Assembly (NCBI GenBank): GCA_001910725.1 | Contig: MJGA01000044.1 | Coordinates: forward strand, 62,001 to 126,000 | Length of the DNA stretch: 64,000 nt | Reading direction: 5' to 3' | Source: Phanerodontia chrysosporium | Taxonomy: Eukaryota; Basidiomycota; Agaricomycetes; Polyporales; Phanerochaetaceae | Shown here: positions 41,272 to 50,939 of the stretch, piece after piece | Numbering within the stretch: the first letter of the stretch is position 1 | Layout of the letters: each line of letters opens with the position of its first letter | Program-made: the position numbers and the translations under genes | Notes under the pieces: model-generated | Database searches by the model: none | What the model saw: only the letters and a program-made list of their open reading frames with translations | Told to the model about the DNA's origin: nothing

Positions 41272-41517
41272 TACCCTTCCGTTTCTCTCTCCATTTTTCT
41301 CTCTCTCTCGCCCTGAACCAACATCAAAAAAAACAAACAGACAAAGTCTCTCTCCGCGTTTTCTCCGATTTCTCCAATTTCTCCGTCTCCGAACTCCGTC
41401 TCTAATTCCGGTTTCTCGTATCCGTTCACTCTCACTCTCACTCACACAAGAAATCCCCGAAAACATCACATAGTATTAAAAAGAAAAAAAACATAACATA
41501 AACAAAACAAAAACCCC
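41272..41517. other. Convergent gap between pol and the antisense gene
   Basis: A pyrimidine-rich then A-rich stretch with AATAAA-like and TAGTATTAAAAAG sequences; similar sequence follows pol in element F. Likely holds the 3' ends of both transcripts. Confidence 0.4.
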
Positions 41518-42640
41518 CTACTCCTTCCTCGCCTTCTTCCGCGCCGGACTTTTCTCCGCCTCCTCCTCCTCCGACGACTCCGAGCTCTCCTCCGAGCTCT
41601 CCTCCTCACCCTCCGTCTCCTGCGCCTCCGCCAAAGGGCCCCCTTCTTCTTCTTCTTCGTCTCCTTCTCCGTCTTCTTCTCCGCTCTGCTCCGCCTCCGC
41701 CCGCTCCAACTCCGCCTTCATCGACCCCACGCGGACGGCCCACTTCTTGACCTCACGGGGCCACCGCGCCTGATCCGCCTTGATCAGGTCCAGCTCCCTC
41801 CGCACCGCCTCCACCTGCTCCGCCGGCACCTCCACCTCCGGCCCCGGCGCCGGACCCAGACCCTGCATCCGGACGAGGGCGTCGTCGAAGTCCGGGTCGG
41901 CGAGACCGGCGTACAGCGTGTCCGCCAACACCCCCATGGTGTAGGCGAACTTGGCGAACTCGCGCCGGGTCTCGTCGCCCTGGCGCTTGACCTCCGCCGT
42001 GAGGTCGTCCACCGCCTCCGTCAGGAGGCCCAGGGCCTCCGCGATCGCCCCCGCGGCCGTCGCCACCTCCGACTCCGCTCCGGCCTCGGAGTCCGCGACC
42101 TCCTCCGCCGTCACCAGGGCCTTGCCCTTCCCCTTCTCCGCGGCCTTCTTCCGCGGCGCGACTCCGCTCACGGAGACGCCACCCCTCGTGCACGGCCGCT
42201 TGGCGACCGCACACGGCTGGCAGGCCTTCGCCCGCCCCCCAACCCGCCACTCGCACTCCAGGCCCAACTTGCGACAAGAGTCGCAAGGGGCCTGCTTCGC
42301 GGCCTCCGCCTCCGCGTGCCTCCGGGCCTCCGTCTCCGCGGACCCCTCCGCCACCTCCGGCCGCTTCCTCTTCGCGGCCGACGCGGACCCGCTCGCCTCC
42401 TTCTCCTCCCGCTGCTTCCGCAGCTCCGCCGCCCGCTTCCGCTTCTCCGCCTCCGCTGCCTTCCGCTTCGCCTCCTCGCGCCGCTGCTCGATCTCGCGCC
42501 GTTTTCGCGCCGCCTCCTCGAGGGCCCTCTTGGCCTCCTCCTCGGCCTCCCGGATTTCTGCGAACTCCGTTAGCGTCAGACTCCGGAGAAAGAACTCCGG
42601 GGTACTCACCCTGCTCAAGGCGTTCGTCTTCGGAAGACAT
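41518..42640 (-). CDS. Antisense Zn2Cys6 coiled-coil protein, copy A (intact)
   Basis: Exon 1 is 42640-42610 (ATG, 31 nt), exon 2 is 42557-41518. The intron 42609-42558 (52 nt; GTGAGT, GACGCTAAC branch, CGCAG) restores the frame; 356 residues. Order: short acidic start (MSSEDERLEQ); Lys/Glu/Ala coiled coil (about 12-75); cluster CDSC, RKLGLE, C, ten residues, CQPC, AVAKRP, C, matching the fungal Zn2Cys6 spacing CX2CX6CX5-12CX2CX6C, in a basic setting; a conserved middle domain (FAKFAYTMGVLADTLYAGLADPDFDD); a helix (LIKADQARWPREVKKWAVRV); and an acidic Ser/Glu tail ending SPARKKARKE, a likely nuclear signal. Probably a nuclear DNA- or RNA-binding regulator, possibly acting on the LTR; this is inference. 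Confidence 0.8.
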
Positions 42641-42834
42641 GGTGGTTCTGAGGGACCCCAGCCAGAATCCGCGAGCCTAAAATACCCGAAATCCGTACCC
42701 CGGGCACCCCTTCCGCAACCCCGGATACCCGATCAATTTTCATCCGCTGGGGAACGCCGCATTCCGTTGGGGCACGAAAAAATACGAAAATCGTACGATG
42801 TCGCGAATTCGCTTGGCCTCGAAGGTCTCGGCCT
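42641..42834 (-). promoter_or_regulatory. Antisense gene promoter region, copy A
   Basis: Minus-strand GTATTTTAGG about 40 nt before the ATG, GGGGTGCCCGGGGTACGG ahead of it, and TCGTACGA further up; the blocks are shared with copies E and F. Confidence 0.45.
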
Positions 42835-42847
42835 AAGAGGGAGGTAC
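42835..42847 (+). other. Polypurine tract of A
   Basis: AAGAGGGAGGTAC immediately before the 3' LTR. Confidence 0.7.
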
Positions 42848-43378
42848 TGTCATGGCGCTGAAATCCCGAGCCAACTCCGGTCATGGAGAACGCCGGAGTT
42901 CGAGGGAAGCTACGGAGTAGCACGGACATTCGGAGTTGCGACTCCGGTTGGTTGCTAAGGTCTTATCTTCACCACATGCCTTCATCATCTCGCAAACCTT
43001 TACCCCTTCGTTCCTGAGACAAATCCCAGATTGGAAGTATGATATGTTTTGTACATCTCCGACCATCTCCACGAACTCCGGACTCAGTAGTATATAAGCT
43101 CCCGCGCTAGCACTTGTATCCTCAGTTCGGATATCGACTTAGGTCCCCCTTGTACCTTCTCGACTCTGCTTAATCCTTTCTCGCAATCTCTGTGTGGGCC
43201 CGAACCCCGCCACTTCTCCGTATCTCCGACTCCGAAATCCAGGCAACGCAGACCGCCGAGGGCGCAGCCCTTTAAGGCTGAAGCCGACTGCCATCCGACC
43301 CCCGACCTCCGCCCTTCTCCGACCCTTTCTCCGCTCCGTCCTCCGTTCTCCGGCCCATCTCCGTCCCGCACCTTGACA
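42848..43378 (+). repeat. Element A 3' LTR
   Basis: 531 bp, essentially identical to 35638-36168; followed by CCATT. Confidence 0.95.
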
Positions 43379-44870
43379 CCATTTCTACATGATTCTTGGA
43401 TATAATCATGCCGAGATAGGCGAGTTTGTCCTTCTCGAATAGACACTTTTCTGCCTTTGCGAAGAGGTCGTTGTCTTCCAGTCGCTGCAACACTTCGTGT
43501 ACGATCTTTCGATGTTCCTCGCGGTCGTTGCCGAAGATGAGGATATCGTCGAGGTAGACCATAACCTTTCCTTGACGGATAAGGTCTTCGAAGATGTTGT
43601 TCATCATATTCTGGAATGTTGCCGGTGCGTTTGCGAATCCAAAGTACATAACTTTGGCCTGGAATAAACCGTCTTTGGTTACGAAAGCCGTTTTCCACTC
43701 GTCACCTTCCTTGATGCGGACATTGTTATATCCCCATCGAAGGTCGATTTTTGTGAATATCGACGCCTGAGATAGTGCGTCGATTAAATCGGCGATGCGA
43801 GGGATAGGATAACGGTTCTTCTTTGTAATTCCATTCAAGGGGCGGTAATCCATGCAAGGTCGCAAACTGCCATCGGCTTTCTTTACGAAAAAGAATGATG
43901 CAGCGATGGGTGACTTCGACTCTTCAATGTAGCCTTTTCGGCGTTCCTCACGAATCCACTCGTCGAAAGACGAGCGTTGTCTCTGGTCTAGTGGGTACAC
44001 CTTTCCGATTGGGGGCAATTTTGCTCCTTCCTCAAATTCGATGGCATGATCCCATGGTTTGTGGGTGGGCATGCGTTCAGACTTGGTTTTACTGAATACG
44101 CTTTCGAACTTGTGAACCCAACTCGGTACCTGTGATTTCCATTGCGAGGTGTCAACTGTATCGTCGTCATCCTTTTCCAGGATGTCAGCAACAGCCTCGG
44201 CTTGCGTTCGTTCCTCTGGGTTACTGAAATCAACCCAGTTGATGTGGTGGGGAATATCCTCTTCTCCAATATCGTCCAGTGAGGATTCCCAAGGTTGCTC
44301 TGGTTCGAGCTCTGCCAGCTCCTCGTCATTGCCGATTTCGATGTCGAGGGCTTGGACTTTCTGTGCCATGCTGGAGACTTTGCATGATTCAGGACATCTG
44401 GTGAACTTCCAATTGCCTTTTGCCCAGTCGATTTCTGGGTTATGCCGGTGTAGGAACTTGTACCCTATATACATGTCTTTGTCGTGCAAATCCGTCACGA
44501 GCAAGTACTGGGTATGTTTGTGTGTTCCAATTTCCAAGTAGGCTCGCAGGGCGTGAGTGATTCGTCCTGCTTTATTGATCGTTCCATCCGCATTTTTTAC
44601 TTCATACGGATTTGCCAACTTAATAGTTACCAGATTGTTCTTTTCGACGAAGCTGTGATTGATGAAACTCGTCGTGGCACCTGAATCAACCAGGGCTTCT
44701 GCCTGCGCTTTTTTACCATACACCCACAGAGTAATAGGAAGTTTGAACGATAAAGATTTATTACGCGAGACGTTCAATACATCGATAACAATTACTCTAT
44801 CTACATCCAGTGTAGACTCGGCCGTGGGTACATGATCAGCGTTATTAACCTGTAGGACGCAGGGATCCAC
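43379..44870 (-). pseudogene. pol: Pol of element B, N-terminal piece (protease to mid RT)
   Basis: Starts overlapping the gag stop (TAGTG) and runs to the A insertion. Protease: AEALVDSGATTSFINHSF. RT: GYIEESKSPIAASFFFVKK, SIFTKIDLRWGYNNVRIKEG, FVTKDGLFQAKVMYFGFANA and VYLDDILIFGNDREEH. Breaks off after LAYLGMIISKNHVEM and resumes in phase at 35637. An acidic insert (DNEELAELEPEQP-like) separates protease and RT. No ATG near the start, so probably made as a Gag-Pol fusion. Confidence 0.92.
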
Positions 44871-46434
44871 TACAGGTCGTTGAGAAAATCCACTTTCCGG
44901 TCAGACGATTTCGCGTATTTAGCAGCTCGGGCCCTCATACGTGCACGCCTAGCTTCCCGCTCATCAACGGGTTCCTGGGGGGGAGTCTGTTTCAACTCCT
45001 TCTCGTCTTCCTCCGTCCATTCGTGGATATGGGCCGCATTGATGACGACTTCGTCGTCGGCCTCGAGTCCCGCGATCTCCTTCTCTAATTCGGCCATTCT
45101 GGCCTTTGCTTGATTGAAGGAGTTTTTCTTGGCGGCGATTGCCGCTGCGTTCTTGCCTTTTCCTTGATTATTACTCCCCCGCTCGAGGAGGAGGCCTTGC
45201 CGTTGTTGTTGTTACCGGAGGACTGTTGCGGCTTCTGGTCTTTGAGCGAGAAGCAGTCCGAAGTGACGTGCGTTTTAGCATGCGCGAACTTCTTCAGCTC
45301 AGTGCAAATGGCGCAGGGAGTTGAAACCTTCTTGGCTTCTTGTGAATTCGCCTGTTGTTTCCCCTTGCCTTTGCCCTTGCCCGTTTGAGCCACGCTGATG
45401 TCCATAGCGTTCGGGTCCGGTGTAGAACCCGAGCCGTGCGAGTTTCCCTTGCTGAAGATGTGCGTCGCTGCGCGGTCGGGGTAGAGTTCCTTGTATGCCT
45501 CAACGAGATACGTCATGAATTCCGACGCGGTTGTAGGCCAACTCGAGCGACCGCGACCCAGCACGAAGATGCCCAGCTTCTCCTCGACGTTGTCGTACAG
45601 CTTGTTAATCATATGCGCATCCGTGAATGGCTTGCTGCTGTTGTCGAGGAGTACCTTGAAGCGAACCGAGTAGTCGATGATGTCCTTCTGAAGGGCCGAC
45701 TTGTCGTTGAGTAGCTTCTCGAGGTCCTTCGTTGCCGTGCGCGTAACATCCTTTTGACCGTATACCGTCTGGAGACTAGCCCAGAAGCTGTCGACCGAGC
45801 CCATGTCCTCGCCCTTGGCGTTCTTGTCCAACAGTGGTTGCATCAGCTTCAGGGCTGGTTCACGCAACAGGGACAACGCATTGACTATGCGCTGTTTGTC
45901 CGTCGTGATGCCCTGGGTGCTGTTCCAAAGTTCGACCAGATTTTTCCATTCCTCAAACTTCGTCGTGTTCTTCTCGCCTGAGAAGAGCGGCGGTTGGGCG
46001 GACTTGGGGCGAGCAGGTGCGCCACCTCCTGAACCGATACCGGCTGGGAGGGCGTTCAACTGTTTGATCGCATTGTCTGCGATCCCCTTGACGCTTTCCA
46101 GCGTGGCTTCCTGGACATAGGTGATTTTCTGGGTTTCGACCAGCTCTTCGCGGACTTCGTCCACCTTCTCCAGAATCGTCGTCATAGCCCCGTTAAAAAT
46201 ATTGAGGAACCCATCGAATAGGTGCCTCACGTGGGCCTCATTCTGACGGGAGGCTTCGACAACCCCCGCGTAGATCGATTCTTGAATGAAAATTCTTTGG
46301 TTCTGCGATATCTCCTCTGGTGCTGCGACCGAGGAGATTGCCTGAACCGTGGTCTCGTGAGAGAGCTGGATATTGTCCGAGGACAAGTTGATTTCGGTCC
46401 AGTTGATTTGAGCGATTTGATCAGCGTCAGCCAT
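44870..46434 (-). pseudogene. gag: Gag, element B (1-nt deletion near 45174)
   Basis: ATG 46434. Order: N-terminal helical part (IFIQESIYAGVVEASRQNEA), capsid-type region (QPPLFSGEKNTTKFEEWKNLV, LLREPALKLMQPLLDKNA, VDSFWASLQTVYG), DPNAMDISVAQTGKGKGKGK, and a Cys/His motif CAICTELKKFAHAKTHVTSDC instead of a standard knuckle. At a G5 run near 45174 the frame jumps to a 31-codon tail and stops at 45085; one extra G would continue into NNQGKGKNAAAIAAKK and the 75-codon acidic coiled coil (45097-44870) that ends at the pol overlap. Hence a homopolymer deletion in this copy, or an unusual frameshift. Confidence 0.8.
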
Positions 46435-46567
46435 TGTTTCTTAGTCAAAAGGTATGTTAGTACAAATTCTTTCCACTTTTACAGTTGGAAAGTAAGGAAA
46501 ACTCTTATGTATCACACAGAAGTTCAGTGTCAGGTGGAGTTTTTATTACATCGGGTTACAGGTGGAT

Positions 46568-47353
46568 TTAGTATTCGAATGAGATATTGAGAGCGACGAG
46601 CTCCCTTGCGATCTCTACATATCGAGTACTAAAATTTTCGAAGGATACATATTTTATTTTCTTCAGATCCCTCGTAATCCACCTGTAATGCTTTCCCTTC
46701 AACTTCTTTCTCCCCTTGTTCTCGTCGAAGTGGTCGTATAAGTCTTCGAAGTCGACGAGCAACTTCGAGACCTCGTCGCCTAGCTCCTTGTCGACCTTGT
46801 CGATGTCGACGAGGTGGTCGCTGAGCGGTACCAAACGAAGGTTTACCGCGTTGAACAAGTTCATCATCTCTTTTGTTCGATCGATGATGTGCGACTTCTG
46901 CATACGACCTGCTTCTTTCGGGACCTTGCCTTGCATGTCGCCGTCGTTCCCGTATGTCTCCTCGACCTCTTCTTGAGACAGGTGCTGAGGGGGGCCCAGG
47001 CGACTCAGGAGTGAGGGAGCCGGATTCGAAATCCGGTCCTCGAGACGCTTGCGCGCCTTCATCTCCATGATGAGCCTGGAGGCCTGTTCGAGCGCCCAGA
47101 GGCGTTCCTCGAACTCCTCGTTGATGCGATCCTGCTCGGCCTTCGGGACGGGGCGGGTGACGGTGCGACGGTTACGCTCGCGCTGGAGGAGATACTTCTC
47201 GCGCTGTTTGGGGCGCTCGATCTCGGCCAGCTTCTCCTTGACCTCCTCGTAGACCTTTTCTTGGGTCTCCTTGCGAAGCGAGATGCGCTCGGCGAGGGAG
47301 GGATAGGGGGCGGCGGCGTTGCGGGCAATGATGGTCTTGTTGTAGAACTTCAT
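46568..47353 (-). CDS. Pre-gag ORF (ORF0-like), element B
   Basis: 261 residues, ATG 47353, upstream of gag on the same strand and in a different frame (131-nt gap). Mostly helical and charged: LAERISLRKETQEKVYEEVK, KQREKYLLQRERNRRTVTRP, then NLFNAVNLRLVPLSDHLVDI and an Asp-rich helix, ending HYRWITRDLKKIKYVSFENF and YVEIARELVALNISFEY. The C-terminal pattern W-x3-L-x2-I-x2-(V/I)SF-x2-hydrophobic/aromatic-x(n)-I-x2-EL-x(n)-FE parallels ORF0 of C and D, and both have an SDH a little earlier. No known domain recognised. A pre-gag protein is not part of the usual gypsy plan. Confidence 0.65.
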   Translation of the reverse strand: MKFYNKTIIARNAAAPYPSLAERISLRKETQEKVYEEVKEKLAEIERPKQREKYLLQRERNRRTVTRPVPKAEQDRINEEFEERLWALEQASRLIMEMKARKRLEDRISNPAPSLLSRLGPPQHLSQEEVEETYGNDGDMQGKVPKEAGRMQKSHIIDRTKEMMNLFNAVNLRLVPLSDHLVDIDKVDKELGDEVSKLLVDFEDLYDHFDENKGRKKLKGKHYRWITRDLKKIKYVSFENFSTRYVEIARELVALNISFEY

Positions 47354-48192
47354 TTCTGTGTGATAACATAATCAACCAGCGTCCTTTTACAGGTACGACT
47401 TATGGGAAGGAAAAGTGCTCAGAAAATGAGGGTTACCAGCCCTCTCTTGCTGCGGTTCGAATCTTGATGCGCGCGCATTCGTGGGTAGAGTCGTTTACGG
47501 CATGCCATTATCTCTCTGCACATGCGCGATGGGGGAGTTTCAGATCTCAGTCGGGTTTCCACACCCGCTGCAAATGGTTTGTCGTGCCTTACAGCTACGA
47601 TCTCCACGGACTTCCTGGATGCTAGCGTCTTACCGCTTGTCATCCAGTACTGGGGATGCGGCCACCTTGCGGTGGACTCAACACCCCACGCGTCGCGTGG
47701 CCACTTACGCCTGTGGATCGGCAAGAAGATTCCCATGCTGTATTGCACAGCCCGCCCACATGGTCGCACTCCTGGCGCCACGTGTCCAACGGTGGGTCTC
47801 AACATGTCAAGCCCCTTGTCAGGTGGCCCAACGTATCCCCCAGATCCCAAGTCGTTTAGGTCTCCGGACAGGCCGAGCACAGCATCGCCTATTACAGGTC
47901 GATGTGCGCTTCGAACCCGCCTACACAAACATCACTCGCGATAATTCGTCGAGTAATGCCCATGCGACCCCATGGTCAACGACGTACAGCCCCCTTTTAC
48001 AGGTGGACCTCAGTCGCTGGCCCCACGAATGAAGAACTACCCCTATTACAGGTGGTAGCCGCGCATCGAAGAAGCGAACCTGCGAACGCAAGATTATAAG
48101 TGGTAAAAGGTGCCGACGTCGCCAGCAACGACGTCGAGCACACTGCGCACGACGATCAAGCCCTTAAGGCCGACGTCGACGCGAAGGGGTAT
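47354..48192 (-). other. Untranslated leader of element B
   Basis: About 840 nt between priming site and the pre-gag ATG. Apart from the repeated motif noted separately, no coding-like frame is supported. Confidence 0.5.
47384..48053 (-). repeat. ACCTGTAAWAGG motif repeated four times in the B leader
   Basis: Minus-strand ACCTGTAA(A/T)AGG at 47384-47395, 47888-47899, 47993-48004 and 48042-48053; a shorter ACCTGTAA lies at about 46557-46564. All lie in the leader between the 5' LTR and gag. Could be splice-donor-like sites, a packaging signal or protein sites. Confidence 0.5.
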
Positions 48193-48203
48193 AGCATCAT
48201 CTA
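48193..48203 (-). other. Self-priming primer-binding site of B
   Basis: Minus-strand TAGATGATGCT, 2 nt inside the 5' LTR; complementary (11 of 11) to AGCATCATCTA at the predicted RNA start 48306-48296. Confidence 0.75.
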
Positions 48204-48205
48204 AA

Positions 48206-48737
48206 TGTCAAAGTAAACCCCGCTACTTACCTTAGTAGCTTAGTTGGGGGAACTTGACTGCGAGTGGGTGCGAGTGAAGTAGTTGGTAGACGAGGTAGAT
48301 GATGCTGGGGACTTAAGCCCAGCAGAGCCCGGTATATATACATGAAGGGGAGGACCCCTGGTACTACCCGAGACCCCTGATACTGCCCATCACATGCACG
48401 ATGGCGTGATGATGGTGCGATACTTGCCAAGACACTCCGGGCTCGGTGAAGTCTAAAGCCGAGTACCGGATGTGTCCGGAACCTTCTACGCTATTCTAGA
48501 ATACACTACCCGGACCCTGGGTCCGGCTACCTACTATACCCTTGTACCGGAGCGTCTACATCATAGATAAGATAAAGATAAGATCCTCACATGACTCTGA
48601 GTCCATTTCCAGCACGTGACCAACACGTGACCGCGTTCTGATGCGTGCCTGTCCTAACCCTAGTCCATAACCCTAACCCCTGGCGCCTACTGGGCGCTTA
48701 CAAGAATAAAACCGTAGGGAATTAGAAAACTGTGACA
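48206..48737 (-). repeat. Element B 5' LTR
   Basis: 532 bp. Minus-strand TATATATACC near 48341-48332 lies about 32 nt before the predicted start at 48306. Followed by GATGC. Confidence 0.95.
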
Positions 48738-50015
48738 GATGCCTGCTGCTTTGAACTTCGGTAGGTGTGCTATTACATCTGAGACCATGGCTGTGGTTAT
48801 AGTCGGCATTGTGAAGAGCGGTGGCGGTAACTCAGCTGGGATTGGGATCTCCTCGTCATCGTCCTGTGATGGGAAGAAGGCGGCGTGTAGGAGCTCGCTC
48901 TTCTCGATGTTCGTGTTGACCAGTTCTGGAGCCCCGTTCGGCATTGGTCGCTGCAGTGGAGGGATGCGGGTGCGGCTACCGTCCGAGGCACCTCCCTTGA
49001 TGTATTTTGAGAAGTTCCAGATTGTCGACTCGTCTACGCCTTCCAAATAGGCCTCCCAGTGTTCGCGTTTCGCCTGTTGTATGTGATCGCCGTATCAGTT
49101 CCGTGCTGTACGGTACTCTTGGTGTGCCGGGTGATTCGCATCGCTGCGGTTGCGGTACGAGTGTCTTTCCAGCCGTTGGACAAGCTTGCGCTCGTTTGAG
49201 AGTTCTTTTGACCACCAGTGCTTCGTGAATGGTGTCTTGGTCTGTTTGGGGACGACTAGCGCTCGGACTGCATAGAGTACGTTGATGACGGTGTCGACTG
49301 TGGCTTCGAGCTCTTCTTTCGATGTAATCGGACCTGTTGGCAGTGCGCACTCCTCAAGCTCTGTTTGTAAAGCAGTATAGAACGTACCCGGGTCTGTTCC
49401 TCGCCAATTCCATCGGGCTCGTTCTAGGTTCGGCGGTGGGAGATCCAGTGTGAGGACCGTCAGGATAGGGTAGTGGTCGCATTTCGGCGGGCGCTTTTCG
49501 GGGAGGGTGGTGCAGGATATGAAAGAGTCTGCTAGTTGGTCTGAGGCAAAGACGTTGTCTGGGCGTGTGTGATTTCCGCTCCCGTGGGCTCGTAGGGTGG
49601 GGATATCTGCTGGGAGGAGTTGGAACAGTCCGTGTTCAGTCATCAAGTCTATGATCGGCTGTGCGGCATCGAGGAAAGGTCGGGTGAGTAGATGTGTGTT
49701 GCGGGCGAGCTCCCAGAACGGGTGGTGGCGGTTGAAGTCCCCCGCGACGAAGAGAGACAGTTCAGGTTCGTGATGTTTGTCTGCGTGACGTAGGTCGTGC
49801 TGTCGTTGAAGGTGTGTGATGTGGGTGCGGAGGGTGTGGATGGTGCGATCATGATGTTGGTCGTTGTAGACGTTGTAGATGAAGAGGGGACCTCGCGGGT
49901 TAGGGTTTGGGGGGCGCGAGACGCGAGCGTAGCGAGCGGCGAGCGCGGAATGCTTCACAGGAAAACCGAAGGCAGCCGACACTGATGTGTCGCGCTGAGC
50001 TTTCGTCGTGAAGAC
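48738..50015 (-). pseudogene. LINE ORF2, N-terminal part: endonuclease (in-frame stop)
   Basis: Open from 50015. Carries the C-terminal half of an apurinic-type endonuclease: FIYNVYNDQHHDRTIHTL, LFVAGDFNRHHPFWE (metal-binding DFN), SGNHTRPDNVFAS, and KCDHYPILTVL (the DH catalytic pair). The N-terminal half is absent, with two stops immediately upstream. TGA at 49097-49095 interrupts the frame (RTARN stop YGDHI), after which it continues (EHWEAYLEGVDESTIWNF) to the element B insertion and resumes at 32401. CGA to TGA deamination is a likely cause. Confidence 0.85.
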
Positions 50016-50939
50016 TCATCAGCGGTTTCCTACTGGGATATATACCCCTTGCAACCGCCAGGCCCGAAGGGACTGGCGGGCCGACGAGAGGCGAAATGTC
50101 GCTCGTCGGCTGTAATGCGATTGGTGCGGAGAAAAGTCTCCCCGAGGTCGGGAGCAACGAATCCCCTTAAGGGACTCTTTCTCGGCAAAAGTACGAAGGT
50201 TTTGTATGTACAGATCATGCGGAAGGGGCCAACAACACCCCAACGAGCAGCGGACTACCGAAAAGTCACCTTTCGAAGTCTCGAGATCTCGATCTGATTG
50301 GATCAATGCCACAAAGTGCCCGGACGAAGTCCGGCACGCAGCCACCCCGGCGAAAGTCTCCCGAACCTAGCGGAGTCAGTTCGGAGCCGACCCGGATTCG
50401 GGCCGGTTATTAACATGCGCATCGAATCCAGAGTTAACCGCAGCCCTGGGCCGAAGATCACATGATCACAAACGCTATTAGCAGCCACGAGACGAACACG
50501 TGGGACACGTGCGCGGCCATCACGGCGATCACCGAAGCGTCCACGCCACGAAGGCGGGCGCTCACTGCATCCATTAAATAATGACGCTGTACAACAAAAT
50601 ACTCTATAACTGCTGGCTGTACCGTTCAACGGGTACAACTCCGCTCCAGGGGGTTTAGGCCTGTGAGGGAGACGCTAATGAATACTTAGGCTTAGGGCTT
50701 AGGTTAGGGGTTTTGGGTTTGAACCAAAGTGTATGCCGCTAAGTAAATATCCTCTGACCATTACGGCCAGCAGTTATCGAATCGCATTATATGGGAAAAT
50801 CGACTGTGGGTTCAGGGTTCTAGGTGGGTTATAGGTTGGACCACTTTTTGGTAGTGGGGTTTTGGGGGTACATAACTGGAACTGGCGCGGGAAAGGGGTA
50901 CAATTTGGGGGTACCCAAGAATCAAGGGTGAACCCAGGG
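50016..50939. other. Region beyond LINE 5' end, nothing recognised
   Basis: May contain further LINE 5' sequence. Around 50690-50715 there are TTAGG-rich words. The continuation of repeat R expected if the LINE had simply inserted into R is not here. Confidence 0.35.

Larger units (their letters stand above)
35638..43378 (+). mobile_element. Element A: gypsy chromodomain element with antisense gene, 7741 bp
   Basis: 531-bp LTRs at 35638-36168 and 42848-43378, flanked by CCATT (35633-35637, 43379-43383). I noticed a single LTR difference (AGCATGG / AGCACGG), so it is very young. Order: LTR, self-priming site, gag, pol, a gap with the convergent antisense gene, polypurine tract, LTR. All frames are open. 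Sits inside the RT region of element B. Confidence 0.97.
32402..48737 (-). mobile_element. Element B: gypsy chromodomain element with dUTPase, split by A
   Basis: 532-bp LTRs at 32402-32933 and 48206-48737 that look identical, flanked by GATGC (32397-32401, 48738-48742). Without element A it would be about 8.6 kb. Order on the minus strand: LTR, self-priming site, long leader with a 261-codon ORF, gag, pol with protease, RT, RNase H, integrase, chromodomain and a C-terminal dUTPase, polypurine tract, LTR. Confidence 0.95.
29342..50015 (-). mobile_element. LINE (non-LTR retrotransposon), split by element B
   Basis: Minus-strand LINE: endonuclease and RT start near 50015, are interrupted at 48738/32401 by element B (target duplication GATGC), continue to the stop at 29877, then a 3' UTR and a 39-base poly(A) tail (T run 29342-29380). 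Only an ORF2-type protein is visible; the endonuclease N-terminus and any ORF1 are missing, so the copy is 5' truncated. Unspliced and with one in-frame stop. Confidence 0.9.

Noticed and set aside
43272..43378. C-terminal tail of the B pol piece reading into the A LTR
   Set aside because: The last ~35 codons are element A LTR, not B protein; the true continuation is at 35637.
50690..50715. TTAGG-rich words as an internal telomere repeat
   Set aside because: Irregular and too short for a telomeric tract.
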